A DNA stretch of 64,000 nt. It comes from Idiomarina sp. MD25a. Lineage in GTDB: Bacteria > Pseudomonadota > Gammaproteobacteria > Enterobacterales > Alteromonadaceae. Below, one piece after another: positions 40,055-51,007 of this stretch; the first letter of the stretch is position 1, and each line of letters starts with the position of its first letter. The position numbers and the translations under genes were made by a program. The stretch is from assembly GCF_001870515.1 (NCBI RefSeq), contig NZ_MDGT01000002.1:62066-126065 (forward strand), written 5' to 3'. The notes beneath the pieces are model-generated. The model searched no databases. It saw only the letters and a list, made by a program, of their open reading frames with translations, and was not told the origin of the DNA.

Positions 40055-41060
40055 GGATGACTCCTTGTACCGCTTGAATTGCCTCTAAGTGCGCCATGGC
40101 TGCGCCGCTTGCGAGATGCTCAAGCACTGCCTCGGCCGCTTGTTTGTAGTCTGAAAACTTATCTGCCATCACTAATAATGGTGCTGTGTTTATTGCAATG
40201 GCATGGTTGTGAGCGCGGGAACCTTGCCCGGCTAAGATACGTTTCAATACCGTCGCATTAAAGTCGGCATCGCCGCCTTTCAGTTCGCTCAGAGGGGCTT
40301 CATTCAAGCCAAAATCACTGACCGACAGGGTGTATTGTTCAAGTTGGTTATCACGTAACTCAACGACTTCCGTCGTGCCATGCAAAGCAAACTCGTCAAC
40401 GCCAGAGCCATGCACGACCATAGCACGCTCAGTGCCAAGACGCTGTAAGGTTTCGGCCATCGGTTGTAGCCAAATTGGACTATATACGCCTAATAGCTGA
40501 ATATTGGGCCGTGCTGGATTCACTAGCGGACCGATAAGGTTAAATAGGGTTCGTGTTTTGAGTGTTTGGCGCACGGGCATCGCATGTTTGATACCAGGAT
40601 GATAATGCGGCGCAAATAAAAAGCAAAAGCCGTGGTCAGAGAGCTGTTTTGAAGCCTCGCGCGGATCGAGATCAACGCGCAGACCTAACGACTCTAATAC
40701 ATCGGCTGACCCTGAGCGCGATGATACGCTGCGGTTACCGTGCTTTGCCATGGGTAAGCCCATCGAAGAGGCAACTAATGCCGATGTGGTCGATAGATTA
40801 ATACTATTGGAGCCATCACCACCGGTACCGCAACTGTCCGCAAGTATACCGTTGGTGCTTGTCAGAGGCTTACTCACATCGAGCACAGCACGCGCTGCAC
40901 CGGCCAATTCGGCTGGCGTTTCACCGCGTAGTTTCATGGCGACCAATGCGGCACTGATTTGTGCATCATTGAGCTCACCTTTTACCAGGTGACGAAATAG
41001 TTTTTGACTCTCGTCCTGGGACAGAGGTCGACCTTCAAGCAGGGTGGTGATCTCATTCAT
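40044..41060 (-). CDS. trpD: anthranilate phosphoribosyltransferase
   Basis: TrpD transfers phosphoribosyl to anthranilate. The 338-residue protein has the PRPP-binding DSCGTGGDGSNSINLST and KHGNRSVSSRSGSADVLESLG. I place the start at ATG 41060 (MNEITTLLEG), preceded by AAGGA and overlapping the trpG stop by 8 nt; the longer frame to 41105 overlaps trpG without need. It is separate from trpG here, unlike the E. coli TrpGD fusion. Confidence 0.96.
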   Translation of the reverse strand: MNEITTLLEGRPLSQDESQKLFRHLVKGELNDAQISAALVAMKLRGETPAELAGAARAVLDVSKPLTSTNGILADSCGTGGDGSNSINLSTTSALVASSMGLPMAKHGNRSVSSRSGSADVLESLGLRVDLDPREASKQLSDHGFCFLFAPHYHPGIKHAMPVRQTLKTRTLFNLIGPLVNPARPNIQLLGVYSPIWLQPMAETLQRLGTERAMVVHGSGVDEFALHGTTEVVELRDNQLEQYTLSVSDFGLNEAPLSELKGGDADFNATVLKRILAGQGSRAHNHAIAINTAPLLVMADKFSDYKQAAEAVLEHLASGAAMAHLEAIQAVQGVIHVK

Positions 41061-41682
41061 GACTGTGTCCTTGACTAAACTGTGTAAAAAGGTACTGAAC
41101 CGCATCCTGCAACATAAGTTTGCCGGTCGGTGTTAATAAAGATTCTGGATGAAATTGAAAACCCACAGCATTCAATTCGGTAAACGCCGCCGCCATAGGA
41201 ATCATTCCATTGACGCTTTGACATTCCCCGACTACGTCAATGGTCGCTGGTAAATCGTAAATACTGAGTGAGTGATAACGACCGATGACGCAATGATTTG
41301 GTTGCGGTTGGCTCGCGAACAGTGGGTGAGAGCGAAACAACATTTGTGCGGTTTTGCCATGCACGACCTCGCCACAGCGGTCGACTCGGGCACCGCTTTT
41401 TTCAGCCAGAGCTTGAAAACCTAAACAGATACCGAGCATGGGATATCGCTTTTGGCATGCATCGATCATGTCCATTAAATGCCCCGCCTGCGACGGGCTA
41501 CCAGGACCGGGCGATAGACAGACGACTTGCGGACCTGAGTAACTATCGAGTTCGCTTATTAAGCGTTCGGCACTGATCGTGTTGCGATAAACTTTTAGCT
41601 CATAACCAAGTTGGCTGAGCTCATCAACTAAGTTGTAAGAGAACGAGTCAAGGTTATCAATGAGCGTAATACGACCTTTCAT
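41053..41682 (-). CDS. trpG: anthranilate synthase component II (glutamine amidotransferase)
   Basis: TrpG supplies ammonia from glutamine to TrpE. The 209-residue class I amidotransferase has LSPGPGSPSQAG, the nucleophile Cys86 in GICLGFQ, and the His-Glu pair in FQFHPESLLT. Its start overlaps the trpE stop by 4 nt. A PabA role cannot be excluded, but position makes TrpG sure. Confidence 0.96.
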   Translation of the reverse strand: MKGRITLIDNLDSFSYNLVDELSQLGYELKVYRNTISAERLISELDSYSGPQVVCLSPGPGSPSQAGHLMDMIDACQKRYPMLGICLGFQALAEKSGARVDRCGEVVHGKTAQMLFRSHPLFASQPQPNHCVIGRYHSLSIYDLPATIDVVGECQSVNGMIPMAAAFTELNAVGFQFHPESLLTPTGKLMLQDAVQYLFTQFSQGHSHE

Positions 41683-43277
41683 GAGCGCTCTCCTTGTGCG
41701 TTCGCTGTCTGCACTGCGGCGATTACGGCGCGTGCTTTGTTTTCCGTTTCCTCAACTTCCGCCTGCGGATCGGAGTCGTGCACCACGCCGGCACCGGCTT
41801 GAACTAATGCACGTCCCTCACTCACGAAGGCGGACCGTATAACGATGCAGGTATCCATGTCGCCATTACCAGCCAGATAACCAACAGCACCGCCGTAGCT
41901 GCCACGCGCTTGCTGCTCGACCTGTCGGATTAGCCGTGCCGCGCTGACTTTGGGAGCGCCAATGAGTGTGCCCATATTCATACAGGCGCGGTAAGCGTGA
42001 AGCGCATCGCAGTCTTCACGTAGTTGACCGACAACACGAGACACCAAGTGCATTACGTGGGAGTAACGATCAACTTTGAGTAGGTCAGCGACATTGCGTG
42101 TACCAGGTTGGCAAATCCGCGCAAGGTCGTTTCGTGCAAGGTCGACTAGCATCAGGTGTTCTGATAATTCTTTTTGATCCATGCGTAACTCGAGTTCTAA
42201 ACGACTATCGAGATCGTGATCAATGTTGCCGTCAGGCTGCTTGCCGCGAGGACGGGTGCCTGCAATCGGATAGAGTTCGACTTGATTACTCGCCGCGGTG
42301 TACTTTAAAGCGGACTCAGGTGAGGCGCCGAATAGCGTGAAATCTGGATGACTTAAATAAAACATGTAGGGTGATGGGTTGGTCTGCTTAAGTACGGCGT
42401 AGCTCGCAAGTGCATCGTGACACGGTAAACTAAAGCGACGCGAGGGCACTACTTGAAAAATATCGCCGTCGAGAATATGTTCTTTCAACTCCGAGACATG
42501 TTGCTTAAATACCGCTTGTGAGGGCGTTGCTGTAACACTTTGATAGTCTGCGGCAAGCGGAGTGTAATGGGTTTGCTGACGTGGCGGTAATTGACACCGT
42601 GCTGCGAGCTCTCCGATGCGCTGGCTCATTTGCGCATATGCGTCGGAGGACACTTCGGGTGTAAACAAGCTGGCTATTAATTGACTCGACTGGCGTTGAT
42701 GGTCGACCGCTAGCAGTGTTTCAGACACATAGAGCACATAATCAGGTGCGCAATTTTCGCCAGCTTCAACCTGTGGCAATTGCTCATAACTGGCAAGTAA
42801 GTCGTAACCCAATGAGCCTGCAAGGAATACCGCAAACTCGTGGTTTGAAGCTGCGTTGCGACGCTCTAGCGTGTTTTGGATAAGCCGCAACGGCTCGAAG
42901 TTAGAGACCTCTTTAAGGCGACTTATCTCGTCCAGATCTCGGTTGGAAACAGGGAATTCGAATTCACTGGTTGACTCCGAGGCCGCCAGCAAATAATCAC
43001 TGAGCTGTTGGTCTAACAGCGCTTTAAGTGGCTTACCGTTATTCGTCAGTGCTTGCACGATAACGCGCTGACCGCTGCATTTGAGTTCGAGGGCGGCATC
43101 GATGAGTAACAGACTTTTTAGCGCTTGTTTGGTGCCGATATCGGCTGAATCGAGTAGCACGTGACGACCATGAGGTTGGCAAACCTGTTGGTACACGCTC
43201 TGCGTATCGGCTTGGTAGGGTAACTCGACCTGAATCGATGTGACCGCTGCTAGCGCTTGTTGAGTGTTTGAATTCAT
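41679..43277 (-). CDS. trpE: anthranilate synthase component I
   Basis: TrpE makes anthranilate from chorismate and ammonia. The 532-residue protein has the tryptophan feedback-site segment VLLDSADIGTK near residue 40 and the chorismate-binding core (GDIFQVVPSRRF, YPIAGTRPRG, VDLARNDLARIC, GAPKVSAARLI). It starts at ATG 43277 after AAAGGAAG. The leader peptide and attenuator immediately upstream control the operon. Confidence 0.97.
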   Translation of the reverse strand: MNSNTQQALAAVTSIQVELPYQADTQSVYQQVCQPHGRHVLLDSADIGTKQALKSLLLIDAALELKCSGQRVIVQALTNNGKPLKALLDQQLSDYLLAASESTSEFEFPVSNRDLDEISRLKEVSNFEPLRLIQNTLERRNAASNHEFAVFLAGSLGYDLLASYEQLPQVEAGENCAPDYVLYVSETLLAVDHQRQSSQLIASLFTPEVSSDAYAQMSQRIGELAARCQLPPRQQTHYTPLAADYQSVTATPSQAVFKQHVSELKEHILDGDIFQVVPSRRFSLPCHDALASYAVLKQTNPSPYMFYLSHPDFTLFGASPESALKYTAASNQVELYPIAGTRPRGKQPDGNIDHDLDSRLELELRMDQKELSEHLMLVDLARNDLARICQPGTRNVADLLKVDRYSHVMHLVSRVVGQLREDCDALHAYRACMNMGTLIGAPKVSAARLIRQVEQQARGSYGGAVGYLAGNGDMDTCIVIRSAFVSEGRALVQAGAGVVHDSDPQAEVEETENKARAVIAAVQTANAQGERS

Positions 43278-43312
43278 TTAACTACTTCCTTTTGAGACCG
43301 CCCAACAAGCAT

Positions 43313-43340
43313 AAAAAAACCCGCTCGTTGAGCGGGTTTT
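43313..43340 (-). terminator. trp attenuator terminator (segments 3:4)
   Basis: On the minus strand AAAACCCGCT, loop CAACG, AGCGGGTT and seven T residues form an intrinsic terminator 36 bp before trpE. Segment 3 can instead pair with AGCGGGTT at 43378-43385 (segment 2), which in turn can pair with the leader-peptide end at 43390-43398 (segment 1). This gives the classical set of alternative hairpins. Confidence 0.92.
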
Positions 43341-43383
43341 CGAAACTGTACTTATTTACGTATGCGCACAGAACCACAACCCG

Positions 43384-43437
43384 CTAATTCGGGAAGTGCC
43401 ACCACCAAGCTTGTAGTGAAAATTGTGCGAGTTGCAT
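43384..43437 (-). CDS. trpL: trp operon leader peptide
   Basis: A 17-codon frame encodes MQLAQFSLQAWWWHFPN with three consecutive Trp codons, then TAG. It lies 106 bp before trpE and directly upstream of the terminator at 43313-43340. Ribosome stalling at the Trp codons when Trp-tRNA is scarce would free segment 2 to form the antiterminator (43378-43385 with 43331-43338). The ribosome site is weak (GGACA at about 43446-43450). Confidence 0.93.
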   Translation of the reverse strand: MQLAQFSLQAWWWHFPN

Positions 43438-43476
43438 CGTAATAATGTCCAATTCGTTTCAGTTTGCTAATCAGTT

Positions 43477-43512
43477 GTTGACAAATTACCGCGCAAAGAG
43501 CGCGGTGTCAAC
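43477..43512 (-). promoter_or_regulatory. probable trp promoter embedded in a large inverted repeat
   Basis: On the minus strand TTGACA (43506-43511), a 17-bp spacer and TAATTT (43483-43488) form a plausible promoter for trpL-trpE. The same bases contain the nested inverted repeats GTTGACA/TGTCAAC and ACCGCGC/GCGCGGT, just past the peptidase stop codon. The dyad could be an operator or an RNA hairpin ending the peptidase transcript. It does not look like the E. coli TrpR operator. Confidence 0.5.
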
Positions 43513-43524
43513 ACCCAAAACGCA

Positions 43525-45078
43525 TTACTTGTATTGTGCCGGCTGACCTTCTTCAGGAAGTGCATTCATAATAAATTCGCGAAGATCTTGATTAGACTTC
43601 TGCAAGTCAGGGCGGCGCAGATACATCATGTGACCACTACGATAACCTTTAAAGCTAATACGATCTTGCATTAACTTGCTGCGGTCTAACTGCCAAGTTG
43701 TATACTTCGCGTCAAAGTAGTTGGTCGCACCATCGAAATAACCTGACTGTACCATCACATTCAGATAAGGGTTCGCTGCCATCGCCTCGCGGAGCTGCTC
43801 GCCAGTGTTGTTATTAGTACGATCCCATGGGTGAACAGGACCGAACATGTTGTATTTCACATCGGTCTTGTAACCCAACTCTTCCCGTAAATAGTAGTTA
43901 ATTGCAGGCGTGAACGAGTGTAACCATGAAGTCAGTTCAGCATTGTAGTCAGGACTATCACCTGCGCGGCTGCCATCGATACCTAAATAGCGAGAGTCCA
44001 GACGACCAATTGTGCGATCGCGGTCACGTAAGAGTTCTTTCCAGAAATACCAAGTGCTTGGTGCTAAGTTATTACTCAACACGGCTTCTTCTGAAAGACC
44101 GGAGTAGCGCGCCACTTGCGAAGCGATCTGCTCACGTTGTTGTTGAGTCAATGAAGCGCCTTTTGCTAGCGCGGGTAAATATTCGTTGAGCGTGTATGAC
44201 TCCGCTTCATCGAGTACCTCTAGCAGGTCCTTACTTTGCAGGTCGCTTGGTAATGCGTCGTGGTACCAGGCTGCGGCAGCAAAGTAAGGCAGACGATTAG
44301 CTTCTTCAACGGGGCCGCTGCGCTCAATACCTAACTCGGTCGGTGACACCAATACCACGCCGTTGAGATACATCCACTGTTGGTTTTGCAGTGCATGAGC
44401 TAGACCGGATACACGTGTTGTACCATAGCTTTCACCAATTAAGAACTTAGGTGAACGCCAGCGGTCGTAACGTGAGGTAAAGGTATTCATCCACTCTGCT
44501 AAGTATTGGATGTCCGAATTTACCCCAAAAAACATCTTTTGTTGTGCATCACGAGAAGGCATTTCGCCGTCCTCATTGGGTAGCACGCGCGAGTAACCCG
44601 TGTTAACTGGGTTGATAAATACGATGTCAGCGACGTCTAAAATTGAATAAGGGTTATCCTCGACGCCGTAAGGTTGCACGGGGTAACCTTCATCACTGAG
44701 TTTGAGGACTTTTGGGCCGGTATAGGCTAAATGCATCCATACCGAAGCCGAGCCTGGACCGCCATTAAACGAATAGATAATGGGTCGCTTTTCACGATTA
44801 TCAATGTCTTCTCGTTTGTAATAGGTGTAGAACAAGGTGGCCGTTGGTTTACCTTCGTCGTTCCATACCGGTAAGGTGCCGGCCGTTGCCGTATAATCAA
44901 CAGTTTCGCCGCGAATTTCGACACTGTGCTCAGTGGTCTTACTTGATTCAATCGGAATTAAACGCTGGTGCGCCGTCACGTCTTGAGTCTGTGCTTGAGC
45001 ATCCAATGTCATGACTGAGGCGGTTGTTAATAAAGTCGCAGTTAATGTGCCTACGATAGTTTTTGTTGCTAAAGTCAT
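43525..45078 (-). CDS. S10 family serine carboxypeptidase-like peptidase
   Basis: This secreted or periplasmic peptidase is 517 residues from ATG 45078. A signal peptide (about residues 1-30, ending near LDAQAQ) precedes the S10 fold, with FNGGPGSASVW (oxyanion hole), the nucleophile Ser217 in GESYGTTR, and late Asp and His candidates in QSGYFDG and RSGHMMYLRRP. ATG 45078 has AAGGAG upstream; the longer frame from 45102 would break the signal peptide. It is read in the same direction as trp but has its own upstream region. Such peptidases fit a protein-feeding marine bacterium. Confidence 0.92.
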   Translation of the reverse strand: MTLATKTIVGTLTATLLTTASVMTLDAQAQTQDVTAHQRLIPIESSKTTEHSVEIRGETVDYTATAGTLPVWNDEGKPTATLFYTYYKREDIDNREKRPIIYSFNGGPGSASVWMHLAYTGPKVLKLSDEGYPVQPYGVEDNPYSILDVADIVFINPVNTGYSRVLPNEDGEMPSRDAQQKMFFGVNSDIQYLAEWMNTFTSRYDRWRSPKFLIGESYGTTRVSGLAHALQNQQWMYLNGVVLVSPTELGIERSGPVEEANRLPYFAAAAWYHDALPSDLQSKDLLEVLDEAESYTLNEYLPALAKGASLTQQQREQIASQVARYSGLSEEAVLSNNLAPSTWYFWKELLRDRDRTIGRLDSRYLGIDGSRAGDSPDYNAELTSWLHSFTPAINYYLREELGYKTDVKYNMFGPVHPWDRTNNNTGEQLREAMAANPYLNVMVQSGYFDGATNYFDAKYTTWQLDRSKLMQDRISFKGYRSGHMMYLRRPDLQKSNQDLREFIMNALPEEGQPAQYK

Positions 45079-45218
45079 AACGCTCTCCTTGGAATTTTCC
45101 ATATCAGATTAGCAGGTTTTTACCTGTAGGGGTCAAAACAAATGCGACCATCGTGCGAACAAACACGACTACTGATAGGCTTGAGCAAATACCCATAAAG
45201 GTATAGAGTGAGCTAAAA

Positions 45219-45234
45219 TTAAACGCCCGTTTAA
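45219..45234. promoter_or_regulatory. palindrome upstream of fadH, PsrA-like
   Basis: TTAAACGCCCGTTTAA is a 16-bp dyad 11 bp before the fadH start codon. The AAAC-N4-GTTT core fits the known core of PsrA operators (C/G-AAAC-N2-4-GTTT-G/C), a TetR-type regulator of fatty-acid oxidation in Pseudomonas and Shewanella. The flanking C/G positions do not match. No psrA gene is in this window. Confidence 0.4.
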
Positions 45235-45239
45235 AATAG

Positions 45240-47282
<2,043 letters not shown>

Positions 47283-47283
47283 T

Positions 47284-48099
47284 TTGATAATCGATCTACA
47301 TTGTCATAGTACGCATTCTGACGGTAGCTTGACTGTGCCCGAGTTGATTGACCGCGCACACAATAATAGTGTTTCGGTGTTAGCGCTTACTGACCACGAT
47401 AACATCGACGGCGTAGGTGAAGCTCAACAGTATATTGAACAAGCACGTTATGATCTGACGTTGGTGGCAGGGGTTGAGTTATCCTGTTGGTGGGAAAGTT
47501 TTGAAATCCACATTGTGGGTTTGAATGTCGACACACGCAGTGAAAGCTTACAGCGGCTGCTGCAAAAGCAGCAAAACCGCCGCCGGGAGCGCATCGATTC
47601 AATAATCCAAAAGCTCGCGTCGCGCGATATCAACGTTGAGATTGATAGTGAGGGTATCCCTACCCGCAAGCATATTGCCGATGAACTCGTCCAGCAGGGT
47701 TATGTTGATAAAGTTCAAAAAGCCTTTGACCGATTTATCGGCAAAGGTAATTTTGCTTACGTAAGGCCGCAGTGGTGTTCAATTGGGCATGCGATTAAAG
47801 CCATACATGACGCCGGAGGTAGCGCAGTGCTGGCGCACCCACATGCCTATCAACTATCTAACAAATGGCTGAGAAAGCTCATCGGCGAAGCGAAAGCTTG
47901 GGGACTTGATGGTCTTGAAGTTAGTATTGGTCAACAAACCATGGGCCAACGCTCAGCCTTGGCTGAGTTCGCCAACGATTTTCAATTGAAAGCTTCGCAG
48001 GGGTCGGATTTTCACTATCCGTCGCAGTGGCGTGATTTAGGCAAAAATCTTTGTCTGCCGGATACTTGTGTGCCAATATGGAATGACTGGTTCAGTTAA
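47284..48099 (+). CDS. PHP domain 5'-3' exonuclease, TrpH/YciV family (RNase AM)
   Basis: The protein is about 271 residues with the PHP metal-binding motif IIDLHCHSTHSDG, TDHDN, a central HP pair (AHPHAY) and the late GSDFHYP. The E. coli homologue YciV (TrpH, RNase AM) is a 5'-3' exonuclease that trims 5S, 16S and 23S rRNA ends and degrades short oligonucleotides. I use TTG 47284, which has AAGGA 5 nt upstream and starts right after the fadH stop; an ATG at 47233 would place the start inside fadH. Confidence 0.9.
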   Translation: MIIDLHCHSTHSDGSLTVPELIDRAHNNSVSVLALTDHDNIDGVGEAQQYIEQARYDLTLVAGVELSCWWESFEIHIVGLNVDTRSESLQRLLQKQQNRRRERIDSIIQKLASRDINVEIDSEGIPTRKHIADELVQQGYVDKVQKAFDRFIGKGNFAYVRPQWCSIGHAIKAIHDAGGSAVLAHPHAYQLSNKWLRKLIGEAKAWGLDGLEVSIGQQTMGQRSALAEFANDFQLKASQGSDFHYPSQWRDLGKNLCLPDTCVPIWNDWFS

Positions 48100-48125
48100 A
48101 GACCACACCCGAGCATGGAGGGGCT

Positions 48126-48749
48126 ATGAGCCAATACTTTGAAGTACATCCGATGAATCCACAAAAGCGACTCATTCAGCAAGCCGTCGATATTATTCGT
48201 CAAGGTGGTATCGTGGTTTATCCGACGGATTCGGGCTATGCGATTGGCTGTCAGCTGGGCGATAAAAGAGCGGTTGACCGCATTTGTCAGATCCGCGACA
48301 TAGATAAGGACCATAACTTTACCTTGATGTGTCGAGACCTTTCCGAACTGTCAACCTACGCTCGGGTCGATAATGATGCTTTTCGGCTGCTGAAAAACAA
48401 TACGCCGGGACCTTACACTTTTATTTTGAAAGGCACTAAAGAAGTACCTAAACGGCTGCTCAACCCCAAACGTAAGACAATTGGTATCCGTGTGCCAACT
48501 AATCGTATCGCGCTCGCGATACTTGAGGAATTGAATGAGCCATTAATGTCGACGAGTTTAATTCTGGGTGACAACGAGTTAGCCGAGTCTGACCCAGAGG
48601 CCATTCGTGAACAGCTTGAAAAACGGGTAGATCTCATCGTCGATGGCGGGCATAAAGGTGAAGAGCCAACGACTGTGGTTGATTTATCTGAGGGCGCCCC
48701 CGTGGTCATTCGCGGTGGTTCAGGTGACACCCAACCGTTTGAGTTTTAA
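48126..48749 (+). CDS. yciO: YciO family protein (Sua5/YrdC-like)
   Basis: The 207-residue protein matches YciO closely (SQYFEVHPMNPQKRLIQQAVDIIRQGG, YPTDSGYAIGC, HNFTLMCRDLSELSTYA, NNTPGPYTFILKGTKEVP). YciO is a YrdC/TsaC paralogue; its physiological role is less certain than that of TsaC. It lies between the PHP gene and scpA, as in related gammaproteobacteria. Confidence 0.94.
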   Translation: MSQYFEVHPMNPQKRLIQQAVDIIRQGGIVVYPTDSGYAIGCQLGDKRAVDRICQIRDIDKDHNFTLMCRDLSELSTYARVDNDAFRLLKNNTPGPYTFILKGTKEVPKRLLNPKRKTIGIRVPTNRIALAILEELNEPLMSTSLILGDNELAESDPEAIREQLEKRVDLIVDGGHKGEEPTTVVDLSEGAPVVIRGGSGDTQPFEF

Positions 48750-48767
48750 TGGAGTCTTAACAAGGAC

Positions 48768-49592
48768 GTGGCAGAACAGCAATCCTTACCACTTGGCTTC
48801 GTACGTGGCGAGCCGGTCATTGAAAAGCCGGAAGACCTCTATATTCCGCCTGATGCGCTCGAAGTTATCCTTGATGCCTTTTCCGGGCCAATGGACTTGC
48901 TGTTGTATTTAATTCGTCGACAAAAGTTTGATGTTGTCGATATTCCCGTGTTAACCATCACTCGGCAGTATGTCCAATACGTCGAGATGATGAAAGAGCT
49001 CAAGCTTGAGCTGGCCGCTGATTACCTTGTTATGGCGGCTATGTTAGCGGAAATTAAAAGTCGTTTGCTATTACCAAAGCCGCCGCAAGAGGACGATGAA
49101 GAAGACGATCCCCGGGCTGAGTTAGTGCGCCGCTTACGTGAGTATGAAGCGATTCGGCACGGTGCCGAGTATATTGATGAACAGCCGCAAGTAGGTCGTG
49201 ATATGTGGTTGTCTGAAGTCAGCAGTAATGCGCGCGATCACGTTACCACAGCACCACCTGAAGTTAGCCTCGAAGATTTAACATTGGCCTTTAGCCGTAT
49301 TCTTAATCAAATCAAATTAAATGCGCATCATCATATTCAGCGTGAACAGTTATCGACTCGTGAGCGCATGAGCCAGATCTTGCAGCGATTACAGACGCAA
49401 CCGTACTTGCGCTTTGGGCAGCTATTTAATAAAAGCGAGGGCCGAGCCGGCGCTGTGGTAAGTTTTTTAGCAATTTTGGAACTTGTGAAGGAATCAATGA
49501 TAGAATTGTCACAGGTAACACCGATGAGCGAAATTCATCTACGAAGAAAAGCCTCATTTGATGAACAAGAAGCAACTGAAACAACTGATTGA
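48768..49592 (+). CDS. scpA: segregation and condensation protein A
   Basis: ScpA is the kleisin of the SMC-ScpAB complex. The 274-residue protein has the N-terminal FSGPMDLLLYLIRRQKFDVVDIPVLTITRQYV and a C-terminal winged-helix with FLAILELVKE. The start GTG 48768 has AAGGA only one base away, tighter than normal; no other plausible start lies nearby. It overlaps scpB by 32 nt. Presence of ScpAB implies SMC rather than only MukBEF. Confidence 0.93.
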   Translation: MAEQQSLPLGFVRGEPVIEKPEDLYIPPDALEVILDAFSGPMDLLLYLIRRQKFDVVDIPVLTITRQYVQYVEMMKELKLELAADYLVMAAMLAEIKSRLLLPKPPQEDDEEDDPRAELVRRLREYEAIRHGAEYIDEQPQVGRDMWLSEVSSNARDHVTTAPPEVSLEDLTLAFSRILNQIKLNAHHHIQREQLSTRERMSQILQRLQTQPYLRFGQLFNKSEGRAGAVVSFLAILELVKESMIELSQVTPMSEIHLRRKASFDEQEATETTD

Positions 49593-50127
49593 AGCAGCAT
49601 TGTTTGCGCACCCTCAGCCATTGTCTGTACAACGGCTACATGAGCTGTTTGAGGCAAGAGGTGTATCATTAAATGGCGTTAGGTCGGCACTTAAGAGCTT
49701 GCAAGACGATTACAATGATCGCGGTATTGAGCTCGTTAATGTGGCATCCGGATTTCGCTTTCAAACGCGCCCTGAATTTGGTGAGTTACTTGCAGGCTTG
49801 TGGCAAGAACGACCGACACGATACTCGCAGGCGCTGCTCGAGACATTGGCATTGATTGCTTATCGGCAGCCGATTACGCGTGGTGAAATTGAGCAGGTGC
49901 GCGGTGTCACCGTAAGTTCGAATATTATTAAAACATTGCAAGAGCGACAGTGGATCGCGGTTGTTGGGCAAAAAGAAGTGCCTGGACGGCCGCAGCTGTA
50001 TGGCACCACTGCGCAATTTTTGGATGATTTTAATCTAACAAACTTGTCAGAATTACCATCGATTGATTTTTCTGATGAGACTACCGCTGAGACAGCGATA
50101 ACTGAGAGAGACGATCTTCATGACTGA
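49561..50127 (+). CDS. scpB: segregation and condensation protein B
   Basis: ScpB dimers bind ScpA and support condensin function. The 188-residue protein has two winged-helix domains, with the family motif [24 protein letters not shown] and LLYGTT-like [13 protein letters not shown]. Start ATG 49561 lies inside scpA. It overlaps rluB by 8 nt. Confidence 0.95.
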   Translation: MNKKQLKQLIEAALFAHPQPLSVQRLHELFEARGVSLNGVRSALKSLQDDYNDRGIELVNVASGFRFQTRPEFGELLAGLWQERPTRYSQALLETLALIAYRQPITRGEIEQVRGVTVSSNIIKTLQERQWIAVVGQKEVPGRPQLYGTTAQFLDDFNLTNLSELPSIDFSDETTAETAITERDDLHD

Positions 50128-50995
50128 GAAGTTACAAAAAGTATTGGCCCGTTCTGGCTATGGTTCACGACGCGAAATTGAAGCGATGATTGGTGCTGGC
50201 CGCATCCGTGTGAATGGCAAGGTAGCGCAGGTGGGTGAGCGAATTGATGCCGATGCGTCAGTCCGTATAGACGGTCATGAGGTCGTGATTAAGTCCGAAA
50301 GCTCAGTTGTCTGCCGTGTTTTGACCTATCACAAGCCAGAAGGCGAATTGTGCACCCGAAAAGATCCTGAAGGTCGCCCGACCGTTTACGAACGTCTGCC
50401 GCGTATGAGTGGTGCACGCTGGGTCGCGGTGGGTCGTTTGGACGTCAACACCTCAGGTTTACTGCTATTTACCACCGATGGCGAACTGGCAAACCGATTG
50501 ATGCACCCGAGCCAAGAAGTTGAGCGTGAGTATGCTGTGCGTATTTTTGGTGAAGTGACCGACGCGATGATTAATCGGTTGAAGAAGGGTGTTCAGCTGG
50601 AAGACGGATTGGCACATTTTGATACCATCAAAGCAGCAGGTGGCGGTGAGGGAATGAACCGTTGGTACCATGTAACGCTGAAAGAAGGTCGTAACCGTGA
50701 AGTAAGGCGACTGTGGGAAAGTCAGGAAGTTCAGGTGAGCCGATTGATCCGAGTGCGTTATGGCGATATTCAGTTGGAATCAGGCCTTCCTCAGGGTGGC
50801 TGGAGCGAATTAGGGCTGGAACAGGTTAACGAACTGCGTGCAAAAGTAGGTTTGCCGCCTGAGGATAAGTCTTTTATCGACCCGCGTCATCAGGAGTCTA
50901 AGCAACGTAAGTTCGCTAAGATTCGTAAAGCCACATCGAGACGCAAAGATCGCCTGCGTGAAGCACAGCGCGTGAATAAAAATAAACGTAAGTAA
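50120..50995 (+). CDS. rluB: 23S rRNA pseudouridine(2605) synthase
   Basis: RluB makes pseudouridine 2605 in 23S rRNA. The 291-residue protein has an N-terminal S4 domain ([21 protein letters not shown]...RIRVNGKVA) and the catalytic Asp in [20 protein letters not shown]. The C-terminus is strongly basic. Close RluE/RluF relatives exist, but the S4 domain and synteny with scpB favour RluB. Confidence 0.94.
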   Translation: MTEKLQKVLARSGYGSRREIEAMIGAGRIRVNGKVAQVGERIDADASVRIDGHEVVIKSESSVVCRVLTYHKPEGELCTRKDPEGRPTVYERLPRMSGARWVAVGRLDVNTSGLLLFTTDGELANRLMHPSQEVEREYAVRIFGEVTDAMINRLKKGVQLEDGLAHFDTIKAAGGGEGMNRWYHVTLKEGRNREVRRLWESQEVQVSRLIRVRYGDIQLESGLPQGGWSELGLEQVNELRAKVGLPPEDKSFIDPRHQESKQRKFAKIRKATSRRKDRLREAQRVNKNKRK

Positions 50996-51007
50996 GCTAA
51001 GTTAACT

